Source: Bacteroidales bacterium UBA1800 (GTDB taxonomy: Bacteria > Bacteroidota > Bacteroidia > Bacteroidales > VadinHA17). From it: a DNA stretch of 22,673 nt. The DNA is taken from contig DCFQ01000017.1 of NCBI GenBank assembly GCA_002319915.1, positions 1,457 to 24,129 on the forward strand. Direction: 5' to 3'. The notes beneath the pieces were generated by a model. It worked only from the letters and a program-made list of their open reading frames with translations, did no database searches and was not told where the DNA came from. Position 1 is the stretch's first letter. Each line of letters begins with the position of its first letter. A program made the position numbers and the translations under genes. Below are positions 16,354 to 22,673 of this stretch, in pieces.

Positions 16354-16384
16354 CAAAGATAGTAATTTCATGATATGACTTAAA
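16354..16384 (-). promoter_or_regulatory. Candidate housekeeping promoter for the response regulator-kinase operon
   Basis: On the minus strand, TATCTTTG (16361 to 16354) matches the TAnnTTTG -7 consensus exactly. TTTA lies 19 bp upstream at the -33 position, one mismatch from TTTG. Transcription would start near 16347, just ahead of the dyad at 16329-16343. Confidence 0.4.
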
Positions 16385-16420
16385 GATTAAGCAACTAATA
16401 ATCAGCAGGAATAAAAATTA

Positions 16421-16436
16421 TGGTACGGGAATTGGA
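16421..16436 (+). promoter_or_regulatory. Candidate sigma-54 (-24/-12) promoter for the ABC permease
   Basis: TGGTACG-GGAA-TTGGA fits the sigma-54 pattern TGGCACG-N4-TTGCA with correct spacing and the invariant GG at -24. It departs at C to T in the -24 box and at the -12 C, which is G here. The predicted start is near 16447, about 22 nt before the permease ATG. A sigma-54 activator is encoded next door. Confidence 0.55.
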
Positions 16437-16468
16437 ATCAGGGTATCATTCACTATATTGAGATTACT

Positions 16469-18823
16469 ATGCTGAAGAACTATTTCACCATCGCCCTGAG
16501 GAACATAAGAAGGCATCCGGGTTATTCGCTGCTCAATGTCAGCGGTATGGCCATTGGCCTGGCATCCGCTTTTTTGCTTTTCATGTGGGTATACGATGAA
16601 TGGAGCTATGACAGGCACTTCAGCAACGCCGGAAATATTTACCGTATCATACAGAACGAGAATCCCCGGGGCGCGAAAAGCTCCCTCCTTGCAGTGTCTC
16701 CGGATGGCCTTACCAGGGCGTTAAAGGAATCGTACCCGGAGGTGATCAGGGCTACCAGCTTCTCCCCTCTTTTTATCATGATAAGGAAAGGGGACGAGTT
16801 TATAGGGGAAGGAATATTCTTCGTCGACAGGGATTTTCTGAAGATGTTTGATATCGAATTTGTCAAGGGAGACATTAACACCGCCCTGGGTGACCCTACA
16901 AATGTTATCATTACGGAAAAGATCGCAAAGAAGTACTTTGGCGGCGAGGATCCTGTCGGGAAAAAACTGCCCCTGTCGGTGACAAATTATGTGCTGACAG
17001 TAACAGGAGTCGTTAAGAACTTTCCGCATAACAGTCATATTCAATTTGATTTTCTTGTTCCAAGGGAGTTCTCCGGGTTGCTCGGCGGTCATTTTAATGA
17101 ATGGGACGTTCTGGATTACAACTACATAGAACTGAAAGACGGGACTAATGGCAGGGCATTCGGACTTAAAATAGCCGATTTCCTGAAAAAGCACGGGAAA
17201 AGCACGGATGCCCAGTTGTCCCTTCAGAATTTAAAGAAGATACATCTTTATTCCGCAAGGAAGTACACATACGACGTCATTGGTCACGGGGACATCATTT
17301 ATGTCAGGATAATGGGCATCATTGCACTCTTCCTTCTCCTCATCGCCTGCATTAACTTCATGAATCTGACAACCGCTCAATCTGCAAGGAGGGCAAGGGA
17401 GATCGGCTTGCGCAAGGCGGCAGGTGCAGGGAGGAGGAAGATCGTTTTCCAGTTCCTTGGTGAATCAGTGATGATCGTATTTACCGCCCAGATAATTGCA
17501 ATGATCATAGTCGAATTGTTTCTGCCTGCCTTTAACGGCTTGAGCGGGAAGCAGCTGCATGTCGAATACAGGAGTGCCGGCCTCTATGCCTGCATGATCG
17601 GTGTTGTGGTGTTGTGCGGTGTGCTGGCCGGAGGTTATCCGGCCTGGTACCTCTCCTCCCTCAGGCCGCTCGATGCGCTGAAAGGGACACTGACCGGAAA
17701 CTACCGCAATAGTGGCTTCAGGAGGATCCTGGTCGTGTTCCAGTCGGCATTGTCGGGGATACTTATCATTTGCACGCTGATCGTGGCAAAGCAGCTGAAT
17801 TATCTTCAGAACAAGGACCTTGGGTTCAACAGGGAAAATGTGGGATATATCCAGTATCCGTCGGCTCCCTGGGATCCGGTTCTCATAACCCTGAAAAAAG
17901 AGCTCCTGAAGAACCCCGGTATTGAGTATGTCACAAGGGCATTCCGCACCTCTTTCAGGATCGAGGATTATTCCCATGATTTTACCTGGGAAGGAAAGAA
18001 GGCCGGCGAGGATGTCCTGTTCAATATGTTCCAGGCTGATGAGGATTTTGCCGCTACCTTTAAGCTTGATCTTGCAGAAGGGCGTTTCTTTTCAGCTGAC
18101 CATCCCGCTGATTCAAAAGCTGTGGTGATAAATGAAACGGCGGCCGGGATCCTTGGATTCAGGGAGCCGGTGGGCAGGAACATCACCAGCCATGGTACAG
18201 AATCGACGATCATCGGGGTTGTCAGGGATTTTCATTTCAAGACGCTGCATTATAAGATCGAGCCACTTGTGATAAGCTTTGGCGGTTCCAATATCCTGTA
18301 TGTCAGGATGAAACCCGGTCAGGTGCCTCAAACCATGCGGGCAATAAGTGATGTTTACGGATCATTTCATCCCGCATCTCCCCTTAGCTTCCATTTTCTG
18401 AAAGATGATTTTGACAATCTCTACATTGAGGAACGGAAAATCGGCGAAATAGCCGGCTGCTTCTCATTCCTTGCTATCATGATATCATGCCTAGGACTCC
18501 TCGGGCTTTCATCCTACATGACTGAACGCCGTACGAAAGAGATAGGGATCCGGAAGGTAAACGGGGCAAGACCGGCAGAGATGTTCTCCATGCTTACAAA
18601 TGAATATCTCCTGCTGGTCATTGCTTCCATGTTCGTTGCTACACCGGTTGCCTGGTACGCCATGAATAAATGGCTCCAGACCTTTGCCTACAGGACAAAT
18701 ACAAGCCTATGGGTCTTTGCCGCTGCAGCTGCTCTCGTGACAGTGGTCACACTTCTTACCGTGGCGTTCCAGTCGTTCAGGGCATCGAGAAGGAACCCGG
18801 TCGAGGCTCTGAGGTATGAATGA
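16469..18823 (+). CDS. ABC transporter permease, MacB/FtsX type
   Basis: A 784-residue permease of the long Bacteroidota type with two FtsX-like halves. The N-terminus 'MLKNYFTIALRNIRRHPGYS' is the usual cytoplasmic amphipathic start. The first membrane helix is at about 20-42, followed by a periplasmic MacB-like domain to about 275. Helices follow near 281-303, 335-355 and 370-395, then a second half with a helix near 425-445, a second periplasmic domain, and a final group near 665-780. The paired motifs 'RAREIGLRKAAGAGR' and 'RTKEIGIRKVNGARP' close the two coupling helices. No ATPase gene is adjacent, so it must work with one encoded elsewhere or act as an orphan. A sigma-54-like promoter and the divergent two-component operon suggest signal-dependent expression. 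The substrate is unknown. Confidence 0.92.
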   Translation: MLKNYFTIALRNIRRHPGYSLLNVSGMAIGLASAFLLFMWVYDEWSYDRHFSNAGNIYRIIQNENPRGAKSSLLAVSPDGLTRALKESYPEVIRATSFSPLFIMIRKGDEFIGEGIFFVDRDFLKMFDIEFVKGDINTALGDPTNVIITEKIAKKYFGGEDPVGKKLPLSVTNYVLTVTGVVKNFPHNSHIQFDFLVPREFSGLLGGHFNEWDVLDYNYIELKDGTNGRAFGLKIADFLKKHGKSTDAQLSLQNLKKIHLYSARKYTYDVIGHGDIIYVRIMGIIALFLLLIACINFMNLTTAQSARRAREIGLRKAAGAGRRKIVFQFLGESVMIVFTAQIIAMIIVELFLPAFNGLSGKQLHVEYRSAGLYACMIGVVVLCGVLAGGYPAWYLSSLRPLDALKGTLTGNYRNSGFRRILVVFQSALSGILIICTLIVAKQLNYLQNKDLGFNRENVGYIQYPSAPWDPVLITLKKELLKNPGIEYVTRAFRTSFRIEDYSHDFTWEGKKAGEDVLFNMFQADEDFAATFKLDLAEGRFFSADHPADSKAVVINETAAGILGFREPVGRNITSHGTESTIIGVVRDFHFKTLHYKIEPLVISFGGSNILYVRMKPGQVPQTMRAISDVYGSFHPASPLSFHFLKDDFDNLYIEERKIGEIAGCFSFLAIMISCLGLLGLSSYMTERRTKEIGIRKVNGARPAEMFSMLTNEYLLLVIASMFVATPVAWYAMNKWLQTFAYRTNTSLWVFAAAAALVTVVTLLTVAFQSFRASRRNPVEALRYE

Positions 18824-18860
18824 AAAAGAGCTTGCAACCCACATACACGGCTAGTTAAAA

Positions 18861-18878
18861 CCCGGAGATTTATCCGGG
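18861..18878. other. Hairpin downstream of the ABC permease
   Basis: CCCGGA-GATTTA-TCCGGG is a perfect 6 bp stem with a 6-base loop, 37 bp after the permease stop. No T-tract follows on the plus strand, while four T residues would follow on the minus strand. It is at most a weak transcript end or a 3' stabilising hairpin. Confidence 0.35.
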
Positions 18879-18967
18879 ATCAAAAGAACAAATTGCCTGT
18901 TTTAATTGTATGATAATGAGGGCGAAAATGTCTACATATCAGGTTATTGAACAATAATTAACAGATT

Positions 18968-19492
18968 ATGGAGAGAAGAAGGTTTTTAATAAGCATGGGG
19001 CTTGGGGCAGCCGGGACCCTTGCCGCCGGGAAGGGTCTTTCCGGCAGCACTAACGGATTGGTAAGATCCTCCGGTGAACAGGTGGCGCAAACATTGAACA
19101 GGCTGATGATGCTCAGCATCAATGTGAGCAGTATGCAAAAGGCAAAAACGTTCTATGCGGAGAAGCTTGGACTTAAGATCGCCTCAGAATACCGGATCGA
19201 CGACGACAACTGGTGGGTATCTCTCGCATTTCCCGGCGGCGGAGCCGTTATTACCCTTGCGCGTGCGGGTACATATCCTGAATCAATTAAACCCCACACT
19301 TTGTCTCTTTACATTTCTACTCCCGATATAGAAGAAGCCCACAAAAAACTATCCATGGAAGGTCTCACGGCCGGTCCTGTCCAGGACGACCTGTTCGGCC
19401 CTGGTTCCGGCGTGAAGTTCCTGAGGCTGGAAGACCCGGATGGCAACCTGGTCCATATTGTTCAGGAGCATGAATCAAGAGTGCCATTCTGA
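18968..19492 (+). CDS. Exported VOC-superfamily (glyoxalase-like) protein with a twin-arginine-type signal
   Basis: A 174-residue protein. The N-terminus 'MERRRFLISMGLGAAGTLAA' has an arginine cluster followed by FLI and a mildly hydrophobic stretch, like a Tat signal. Residues about 45-168 are a single VOC-fold unit: 'MMLSINVSSMQKAKTFYAEK', then 'HTLSLYISTPDIEEAHKKL', then 'LEDPDGNLVHIVQE'. Canonical metal-binding positions look altered: the first His aligns with M48, the second with T111 (a His is one residue earlier), and the final Glu with H163. Family members include glyoxalases, dioxygenases and resistance proteins; no specific substrate can be named. It stands alone between the permease and the plug-domain gene. 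A cytosolic protein with a chance N-terminus is less likely given the RRRFL pattern. Confidence 0.85.
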   Translation: MERRRFLISMGLGAAGTLAAGKGLSGSTNGLVRSSGEQVAQTLNRLMMLSINVSSMQKAKTFYAEKLGLKIASEYRIDDDNWWVSLAFPGGGAVITLARAGTYPESIKPHTLSLYISTPDIEEAHKKLSMEGLTAGPVQDDLFGPGSGVKFLRLEDPDGNLVHIVQEHESRVPF

Positions 19493-19546
19493 GATACAGG
19501 GGATTCGTGCGGGATAGCATAGAAGTTTTCGTTTCGCGGATTTTCA

Positions 19547-19591
19547 CGCGGGGATGCAGCTGAGAAGGCGATGACGACCTGTAACCCCGCG
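19547..19591. other. GC-rich inverted repeat downstream of the VOC gene
   Basis: CGCGGGG (19547-19553) pairs with CCCCGCG (19585-19591) across 31 bases. GAAGGC inside the loop could instead pair with GCCTTC just after the second arm. No T-tract follows. It may be a transcript end or an RNA structure. Nothing else is visible in 19493-19616. Confidence 0.25.
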
Positions 19592-19616
19592 GGAGCCTTC
19601 CTGTCAGGTATTTAAA

Positions 19617-19648
19617 CTTGACCGATAAGATGATATTATGTAAATTTG
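19617..19648 (+). promoter_or_regulatory. Bacteroidota-type promoter for the plug-domain protein
   Basis: CTTG (one mismatch from TTTG) at 19617-19620, then a 20 bp spacer, then TAAATTTG at 19641-19648, an exact TAnnTTTG -7 box. The predicted start is near 19655, giving a leader of about 87 nt. The leader contains AGGAGGT at 19701-19707, too far from any start to be a normal ribosome-binding site. Confidence 0.55.
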
Positions 19649-19741
19649 ACCTATGTTCCTGTTCCAAAACAATTATTAAACTGTTTTTATTAACTCAGTT
19701 AGGAGGTCCCGAACCAAATCAATTTGAATCCATTGCTAATT

Positions 19742-22222
19742 ATGAATTTCAGACACTTTACCCATGCTGTGATATTCTCCATGCTCTTACCCTTCCTGTT
19801 CATATCTGTTGATGCCCGGTTTGCAAAGAATGAATATCCGGGACAGAGGAGTGTCATCTGGGATGTTAAGGAAAAGCCGGACATTGATACGCTGGTCGTG
19901 ATCGAGCAGGCCTACCTCCAAACCGACAGAACATATTATTACCCGGGAGATGATATCTGGTTCAAGGCTTACCTGATGGACGCAGGGGAAAGGCTCCTCT
20001 CCGGTCACAGCAAAAACCTTCATGTCGATCTGATCTCCCATTCCCGGGGTATCGTCGCGTCCAGGACAGTCAGGCTCGAAGACGGCCTGGGGAATGGCGA
20101 TATCAGGCTCTCCGACAGTCTCGCTTCCGGGAAGTACATCATCAGGGCGTATACCAATTACATGAGGAATTTCGGAGATCAGCGGTTCTTCAGCAAGGAG
20201 ATCTATATCATTGGTTCGGACAAGGTGAAGGAAGAAGCATCAAATGAGGCGGAATATTTTAAGACTGGAATCCACCTGAGCTTCTTTCCTGAGGGAGGTT
20301 CCCTCGTTGAAAATGTGCCCTCCGTCGTTTCGTTCAAAGCCGTCGATGATCAGGGCAAAGGGTGTGACGTTCATGGAGGTGTGTACTCATCAAAAGGCGA
20401 TCTGGTCACTTATTTCAAATCTGAACACCTGGGAATGGGTTCTTTCACCCTGCGACCAAGGGCCGGCTTAAAATATTATGCAGTCTTCAGGGAGGCCGAC
20501 AGCATGGATTACAGGGCCGACCTGCCACATAGTTTCCCTGAGGGATTAACCCTTGGAACAACGATGGATAACGACGGCAACCTGGTAGTGACCGTCAGGA
20601 GAAATCCCCGGAGATTTCACTCGGATTCGGACCAGGACTTGCTGCTGAGGTTCACATCGCGGAATGAAGTGCTGAAAACCGTTCTCTGCAAAATCAAGTC
20701 GCCCGATACTTATTTCGTTATTCCCGTTGATGATCTTCCGGAGGGGATCATAGTGCTGACGCTCATGAGCCTTGATGAGGTCCCTCAGGCAGAGAGGCTG
20801 GTTTTTATCAGTAAGCAGGCTCCGGCCGGCATCCATATCCGTACAGACAAACCTGTTTACGACAGGCGGGATCCTGTTACGGTGAATCTATCCCTGCCTG
20901 TGGATTCGGCGGATGAAGTGAACGGGAATATTTCGGTTGCCATCGCCGATAAGGACCTGATGGAAGGCGCAGTTCCCAATCAGAGTAATATCGCCTCCTG
21001 GTTCCTCCTTGAATCTGATGTCCGCGGGACCATTGAGGACCCGTCATATTATTTTGATCCTTCGAACAGCGGGAGGCTGAGGGACCTGGATCTCCTGCTC
21101 CGCACCCAGGGCTGGCGGGACTTTGCCTGGAAGTACAACGGAAATTATTTTCCCCCTGAAGATGGCTTTACGGTTTCCGGGAGATTGCGGGAGTTCTTTT
21201 CGGACAAGCCAATCGAGAATTCGCGGGTCAGCTTTGCAATTTTTGGAGGTGATAATTTCTTGCTGACAACATTGCCGGCCGACCCATCGGGGAGATTCAG
21301 GCTGTCAGGAATCGATTTTTCAGGGGAAGGAAGGCTGATTGTTACCGGGATCGGCAAAAAAGGCCGGCTTCAGGGTTTGCTGACTATTGACTCGGCCACA
21401 TACATTCCGCCGGAAGCTCCGGAGATCCGGGATGGTTTGAAGGTAGTGGAAAACAGAGTCAATAAGATGAGGACCTGGTATGAGATCAGCGAATCTGTAA
21501 AAAGGCAGTACAGGCTTTCTGACACAGTAAAGCTTGGGGAGATAAAAATAATTGCCGAACGTCCCAGGGATCCCCAGGCAGACAAAGTGGGAAGAAGCCG
21601 GCAAATGTACGGCCACCCCGACAATGAGGTGATAATCACCGAAGAAATGGATAGCTATCCTAACCTTGTCGAGATACTGAGGGGGCATGTGGCCGGGCTT
21701 ATTGTCACGGGTTCATATCCCGATTACCATATCTATATCAGGGGTGCCGGGTCCGTCAACTCACAGCGGCCCCCTCTTGTCCTTGTCGACGGCGGCAAGA
21801 CCAGCTTTGAAGAGCTGGTGACCATGCCGGTTTCAGCAATTGACAGGATCGATGTTCTGAAGTCAGTTTCGAGTTCCGGGATTTTTGGAATGGATGCTGC
21901 AGGCGGGGCAATAAACCTGATCACCCGGGCCGGGGGCTGGGGATATATACCCGCAGAATACTCCCGGAACCTGCGGTTCTCCGGTTACAATGTCCCCCGG
22001 ATATTTTATTCCCCGCAGCATCCGGCGGGATCCGACCCGCAATATGGGCCTGATCTCCGTTGCACCCTGTTCTGGAAGCCCGACGTTATCCTGAAAGGCA
22101 ATGATCAGCAGATCCTGAACTTTTACAACGGGGATAAACCTGCGACTTACCGGATCTCAGCAGAGGGAATTACCTCGTCCGGCATACCTGTTACAGGAAG
22201 CACCGAATATATTGTCAGGTAA
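19742..22222 (+). CDS. Macroglobulin-like (MG2) protein with a C-terminal TonB-plug domain and no beta-barrel
   Basis: An 826-residue exported protein. Residues 1-25 form a signal peptide (MNFRHFTHAVIFSMLLPFLF). About 50-155 is an MG2-like beta domain ('QAYLQTDRTYYYPGDDIWFK', the hallmark of these proteins). Further beta domains follow to about 460, including a second 'RTDKPVYDRRDPVTVNLSLP'. About 475-540 resembles a carboxypeptidase-regulatory-like domain (FTVSGRLREFFSDKPIENSR). About 629-731 is a TonB-receptor plug (EILRGHVAGLIVTG, then YIRGAGSVNSQRPPLVLVDG, then GGAINLITR). The remaining ~95 residues end in another short beta domain, so the transmembrane barrel of a true receptor is missing. 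Such fusions are common in Bacteroidota but uncharacterised. The ATG at 19742 is preferred to an in-frame TTG at 19724 because it gives the better signal peptide. Confidence 0.88.
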   Translation: MNFRHFTHAVIFSMLLPFLFISVDARFAKNEYPGQRSVIWDVKEKPDIDTLVVIEQAYLQTDRTYYYPGDDIWFKAYLMDAGERLLSGHSKNLHVDLISHSRGIVASRTVRLEDGLGNGDIRLSDSLASGKYIIRAYTNYMRNFGDQRFFSKEIYIIGSDKVKEEASNEAEYFKTGIHLSFFPEGGSLVENVPSVVSFKAVDDQGKGCDVHGGVYSSKGDLVTYFKSEHLGMGSFTLRPRAGLKYYAVFREADSMDYRADLPHSFPEGLTLGTTMDNDGNLVVTVRRNPRRFHSDSDQDLLLRFTSRNEVLKTVLCKIKSPDTYFVIPVDDLPEGIIVLTLMSLDEVPQAERLVFISKQAPAGIHIRTDKPVYDRRDPVTVNLSLPVDSADEVNGNISVAIADKDLMEGAVPNQSNIASWFLLESDVRGTIEDPSYYFDPSNSGRLRDLDLLLRTQGWRDFAWKYNGNYFPPEDGFTVSGRLREFFSDKPIENSRVSFAIFGGDNFLLTTLPADPSGRFRLSGIDFSGEGRLIVTGIGKKGRLQGLLTIDSATYIPPEAPEIRDGLKVVENRVNKMRTWYEISESVKRQYRLSDTVKLGEIKIIAERPRDPQADKVGRSRQMYGHPDNEVIITEEMDSYPNLVEILRGHVAGLIVTGSYPDYHIYIRGAGSVNSQRPPLVLVDGGKTSFEELVTMPVSAIDRIDVLKSVSSSGIFGMDAAGGAINLITRAGGWGYIPAEYSRNLRFSGYNVPRIFYSPQHPAGSDPQYGPDLRCTLFWKPDVILKGNDQQILNFYNGDKPATYRISAEGITSSGIPVTGSTEYIVR

Positions 22223-22297
22223 TCAGACCCGCGATTACAGGCTAGATTTTGTACCTGACTGCACGGCAAGCTGGTTTCATACCCATAATTTTAACCA

Positions 22298-22455
22298 CCA
22301 AGGATCACAAAGGTTCCCCAAGGATCACAAAGGACTTTTGAATCAGCCTCTTGGGAAGAGGGTAAAATTTTTAAAAGAACTTAAGCTTATCTTAATTGTG
22401 AGTTTTTACATTACTCCTGTTACTTTGTGTCTCCTCTGTGCAACTCAGTGTTACA
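22298..22455. repeat. Degenerate intergenic palindromic repeat, copy C, with an exact 16 bp direct repeat
   Basis: CCAAGGATCACAAAGG occurs twice exactly (22298-22313 and 22318-22333; period 20 bp). About 90 bp further, 22420-22455 carries the inverted counterpart ('ctttgtgtctcctctgtg', then 'actcagtgtta'). It shares 'aggatcaca' with copy A. The middle is AT-rich and unrelated. It fills the gap between the plug-domain gene and the convergent partial gene. Confidence 0.6.
22347..22370 (+). terminator. Possible terminator after the plug-domain gene
   Basis: CCTCTT-GGG-AAGAGG is a perfect 6 bp stem with a 3-base loop, followed after a few bases by a short T-run (aaaattttt). It lies 125 bp after the stop codon, inside the intergenic repeat copy C. 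The stem is short and the T-run is not immediate. Confidence 0.35.
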
Positions 22456-22473
22456 GGATTTGCTTGCCAGGTT

Positions 22474-22671
22474 CTATTGTCCTGACAGCCTTGCCAGCCT
22501 GCAGATGGTGAGCTGATCGTAATATTTCTTTGTAAAGGTCAGTGAATCGCCTGCTGTAACAAACCTGTACCTGCCTGACAGGATCCAGTCCCAGGTGTAT
22601 ATGGCAATCCTGGCGTATTCGTCGCTGAACCAAACGGAGTCCCCTGCAACAAAGTAATTACCTTTTCCGTA
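22474..22671 (-). CDS. C-terminal end of an unrecognised protein (5' end outside the window)
   Basis: The frame is open from the right edge to a TAG at 22474-22476 and gives 65 residues, starting YGKGNYFVAGDSVWFSDEYA and ending LTICRLARLSGQ. The composition is protein-like: aromatic residues alternate with polar ones, as in beta strands ('YRFVTAGDSLTFTKKYYDQL'). It could be the end of a lipocalin-like or other small beta-barrel envelope protein, but no family can be named from this fragment. It converges on the plug-domain gene across the repeat element. Confidence 0.55.
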   Translation of the reverse strand, partial: YGKGNYFVAGDSVWFSDEYARIAIYTWDWILSGRYRFVTAGDSLTFTKKYYDQLTICRLARLSGQ

Positions 22672-22673
22672 AT

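Noticed and set aside
16469..18823. Assigning the permease as MacB with a macrolide substrate
   Set aside because: There is no fused or adjacent ATPase domain and no membrane-fusion partner in the window. Only the FtsX/MacB fold is supported.
19701..19707. Perfect AGGAGGT taken as the ribosome-binding site of the plug-domain gene
   Set aside because: It is 16 bases from the in-frame TTG and 34 from the preferred ATG, and this phylum rarely relies on such sites. Left as an unexplained motif in the leader.
19618..19812. 64-codon plus-strand frame overlapping the promoter and start of the plug-domain gene
   Set aside because: It begins inside the predicted promoter, overlaps the real signal-peptide coding region in another frame and has no recognisable features.
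22451..22633. 60-codon minus-strand frame with an ATG at the right end
   Set aside because: The overlapping frame ending at 22474 is open to the window edge and has a far more protein-like composition, so this one is a shadow.

Overview
The window looks like a chromosomal segment from a Bacteroidota bacterium, most likely an environmental or anaerobic member of the Bacteroidales/Marinilabiliales. The evidence is the gene order cinA - rpmB - rpmG - DUF4295 - ftsY - rimO, which is characteristic of this phylum, a type A type IX secretion (T9SS) sorting domain, a TonB-plug/macroglobulin-like surface protein, several promoter candidates of the Bacteroidota form (TAnnTTTG at -7), and start codons mostly lacking Shine-Dalgarno sequences. 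The assignment rests on reading the proteins; no database search was possible.

Layout. 3-698 (+) is the C-terminal end of a ClpC-type AAA+ chaperone cut by the window edge. 788-5300 (-) is a housekeeping block: cinA, ribosomal proteins L28 and L33, the 51-residue DUF4295 protein, then ftsY and rimO. A rho-independent terminator lies between the DUF4295 gene and ftsY, so ftsY-rimO is probably a separate transcription unit. 5776-10515 (+) encodes a 1579-residue secreted repeat protein: signal peptide, 19 tandem divergent InlB-B-type repeats of about 72 residues, a BACON-like domain and a T9SS sorting tail. Convergent to it, 10544-13383 (-) holds two envelope genes: an exported ankyrin-repeat protein and an unrecognised lipoprotein.

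13556-18823 is a regulatory module. A sigma-54-dependent response regulator and its histidine kinase (-) face a MacB/FtsX-type ABC transporter permease (+). The 177 bp between them carry a near-consensus sigma-54 promoter next to the permease start and a perfect 7+7 bp dyad about 80 bp upstream of it. This dyad may also lie just downstream of the start point of the regulator's own promoter. The simplest reading is a self-contained envelope-response circuit: the kinase senses a signal, the regulator binds the dyad and switches on the permease, and may limit its own synthesis.

18968-22222 (+) holds a VOC-fold (glyoxalase-like) protein with a twin-arginine signal and an 826-residue macroglobulin-like protein ending in a TonB-plug domain without a beta-barrel. 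At 22474-22671 (-) the 3' end of an unrecognised gene enters from the right edge.

Three intergenic gaps (708-780, 2160-2262, 22298-22455) carry degenerate copies of one palindromic repeat family built on 'cacaaagg/cgcaaag' words. I saw no tRNA, rRNA, CRISPR array, transposase, phage gene or integrase. The best candidates for new biology are the higher-order structure of the repeat protein, the sigma-54/permease circuit, the exported VOC protein and the barrel-less plug protein. None is clearly a wholly undescribed system.
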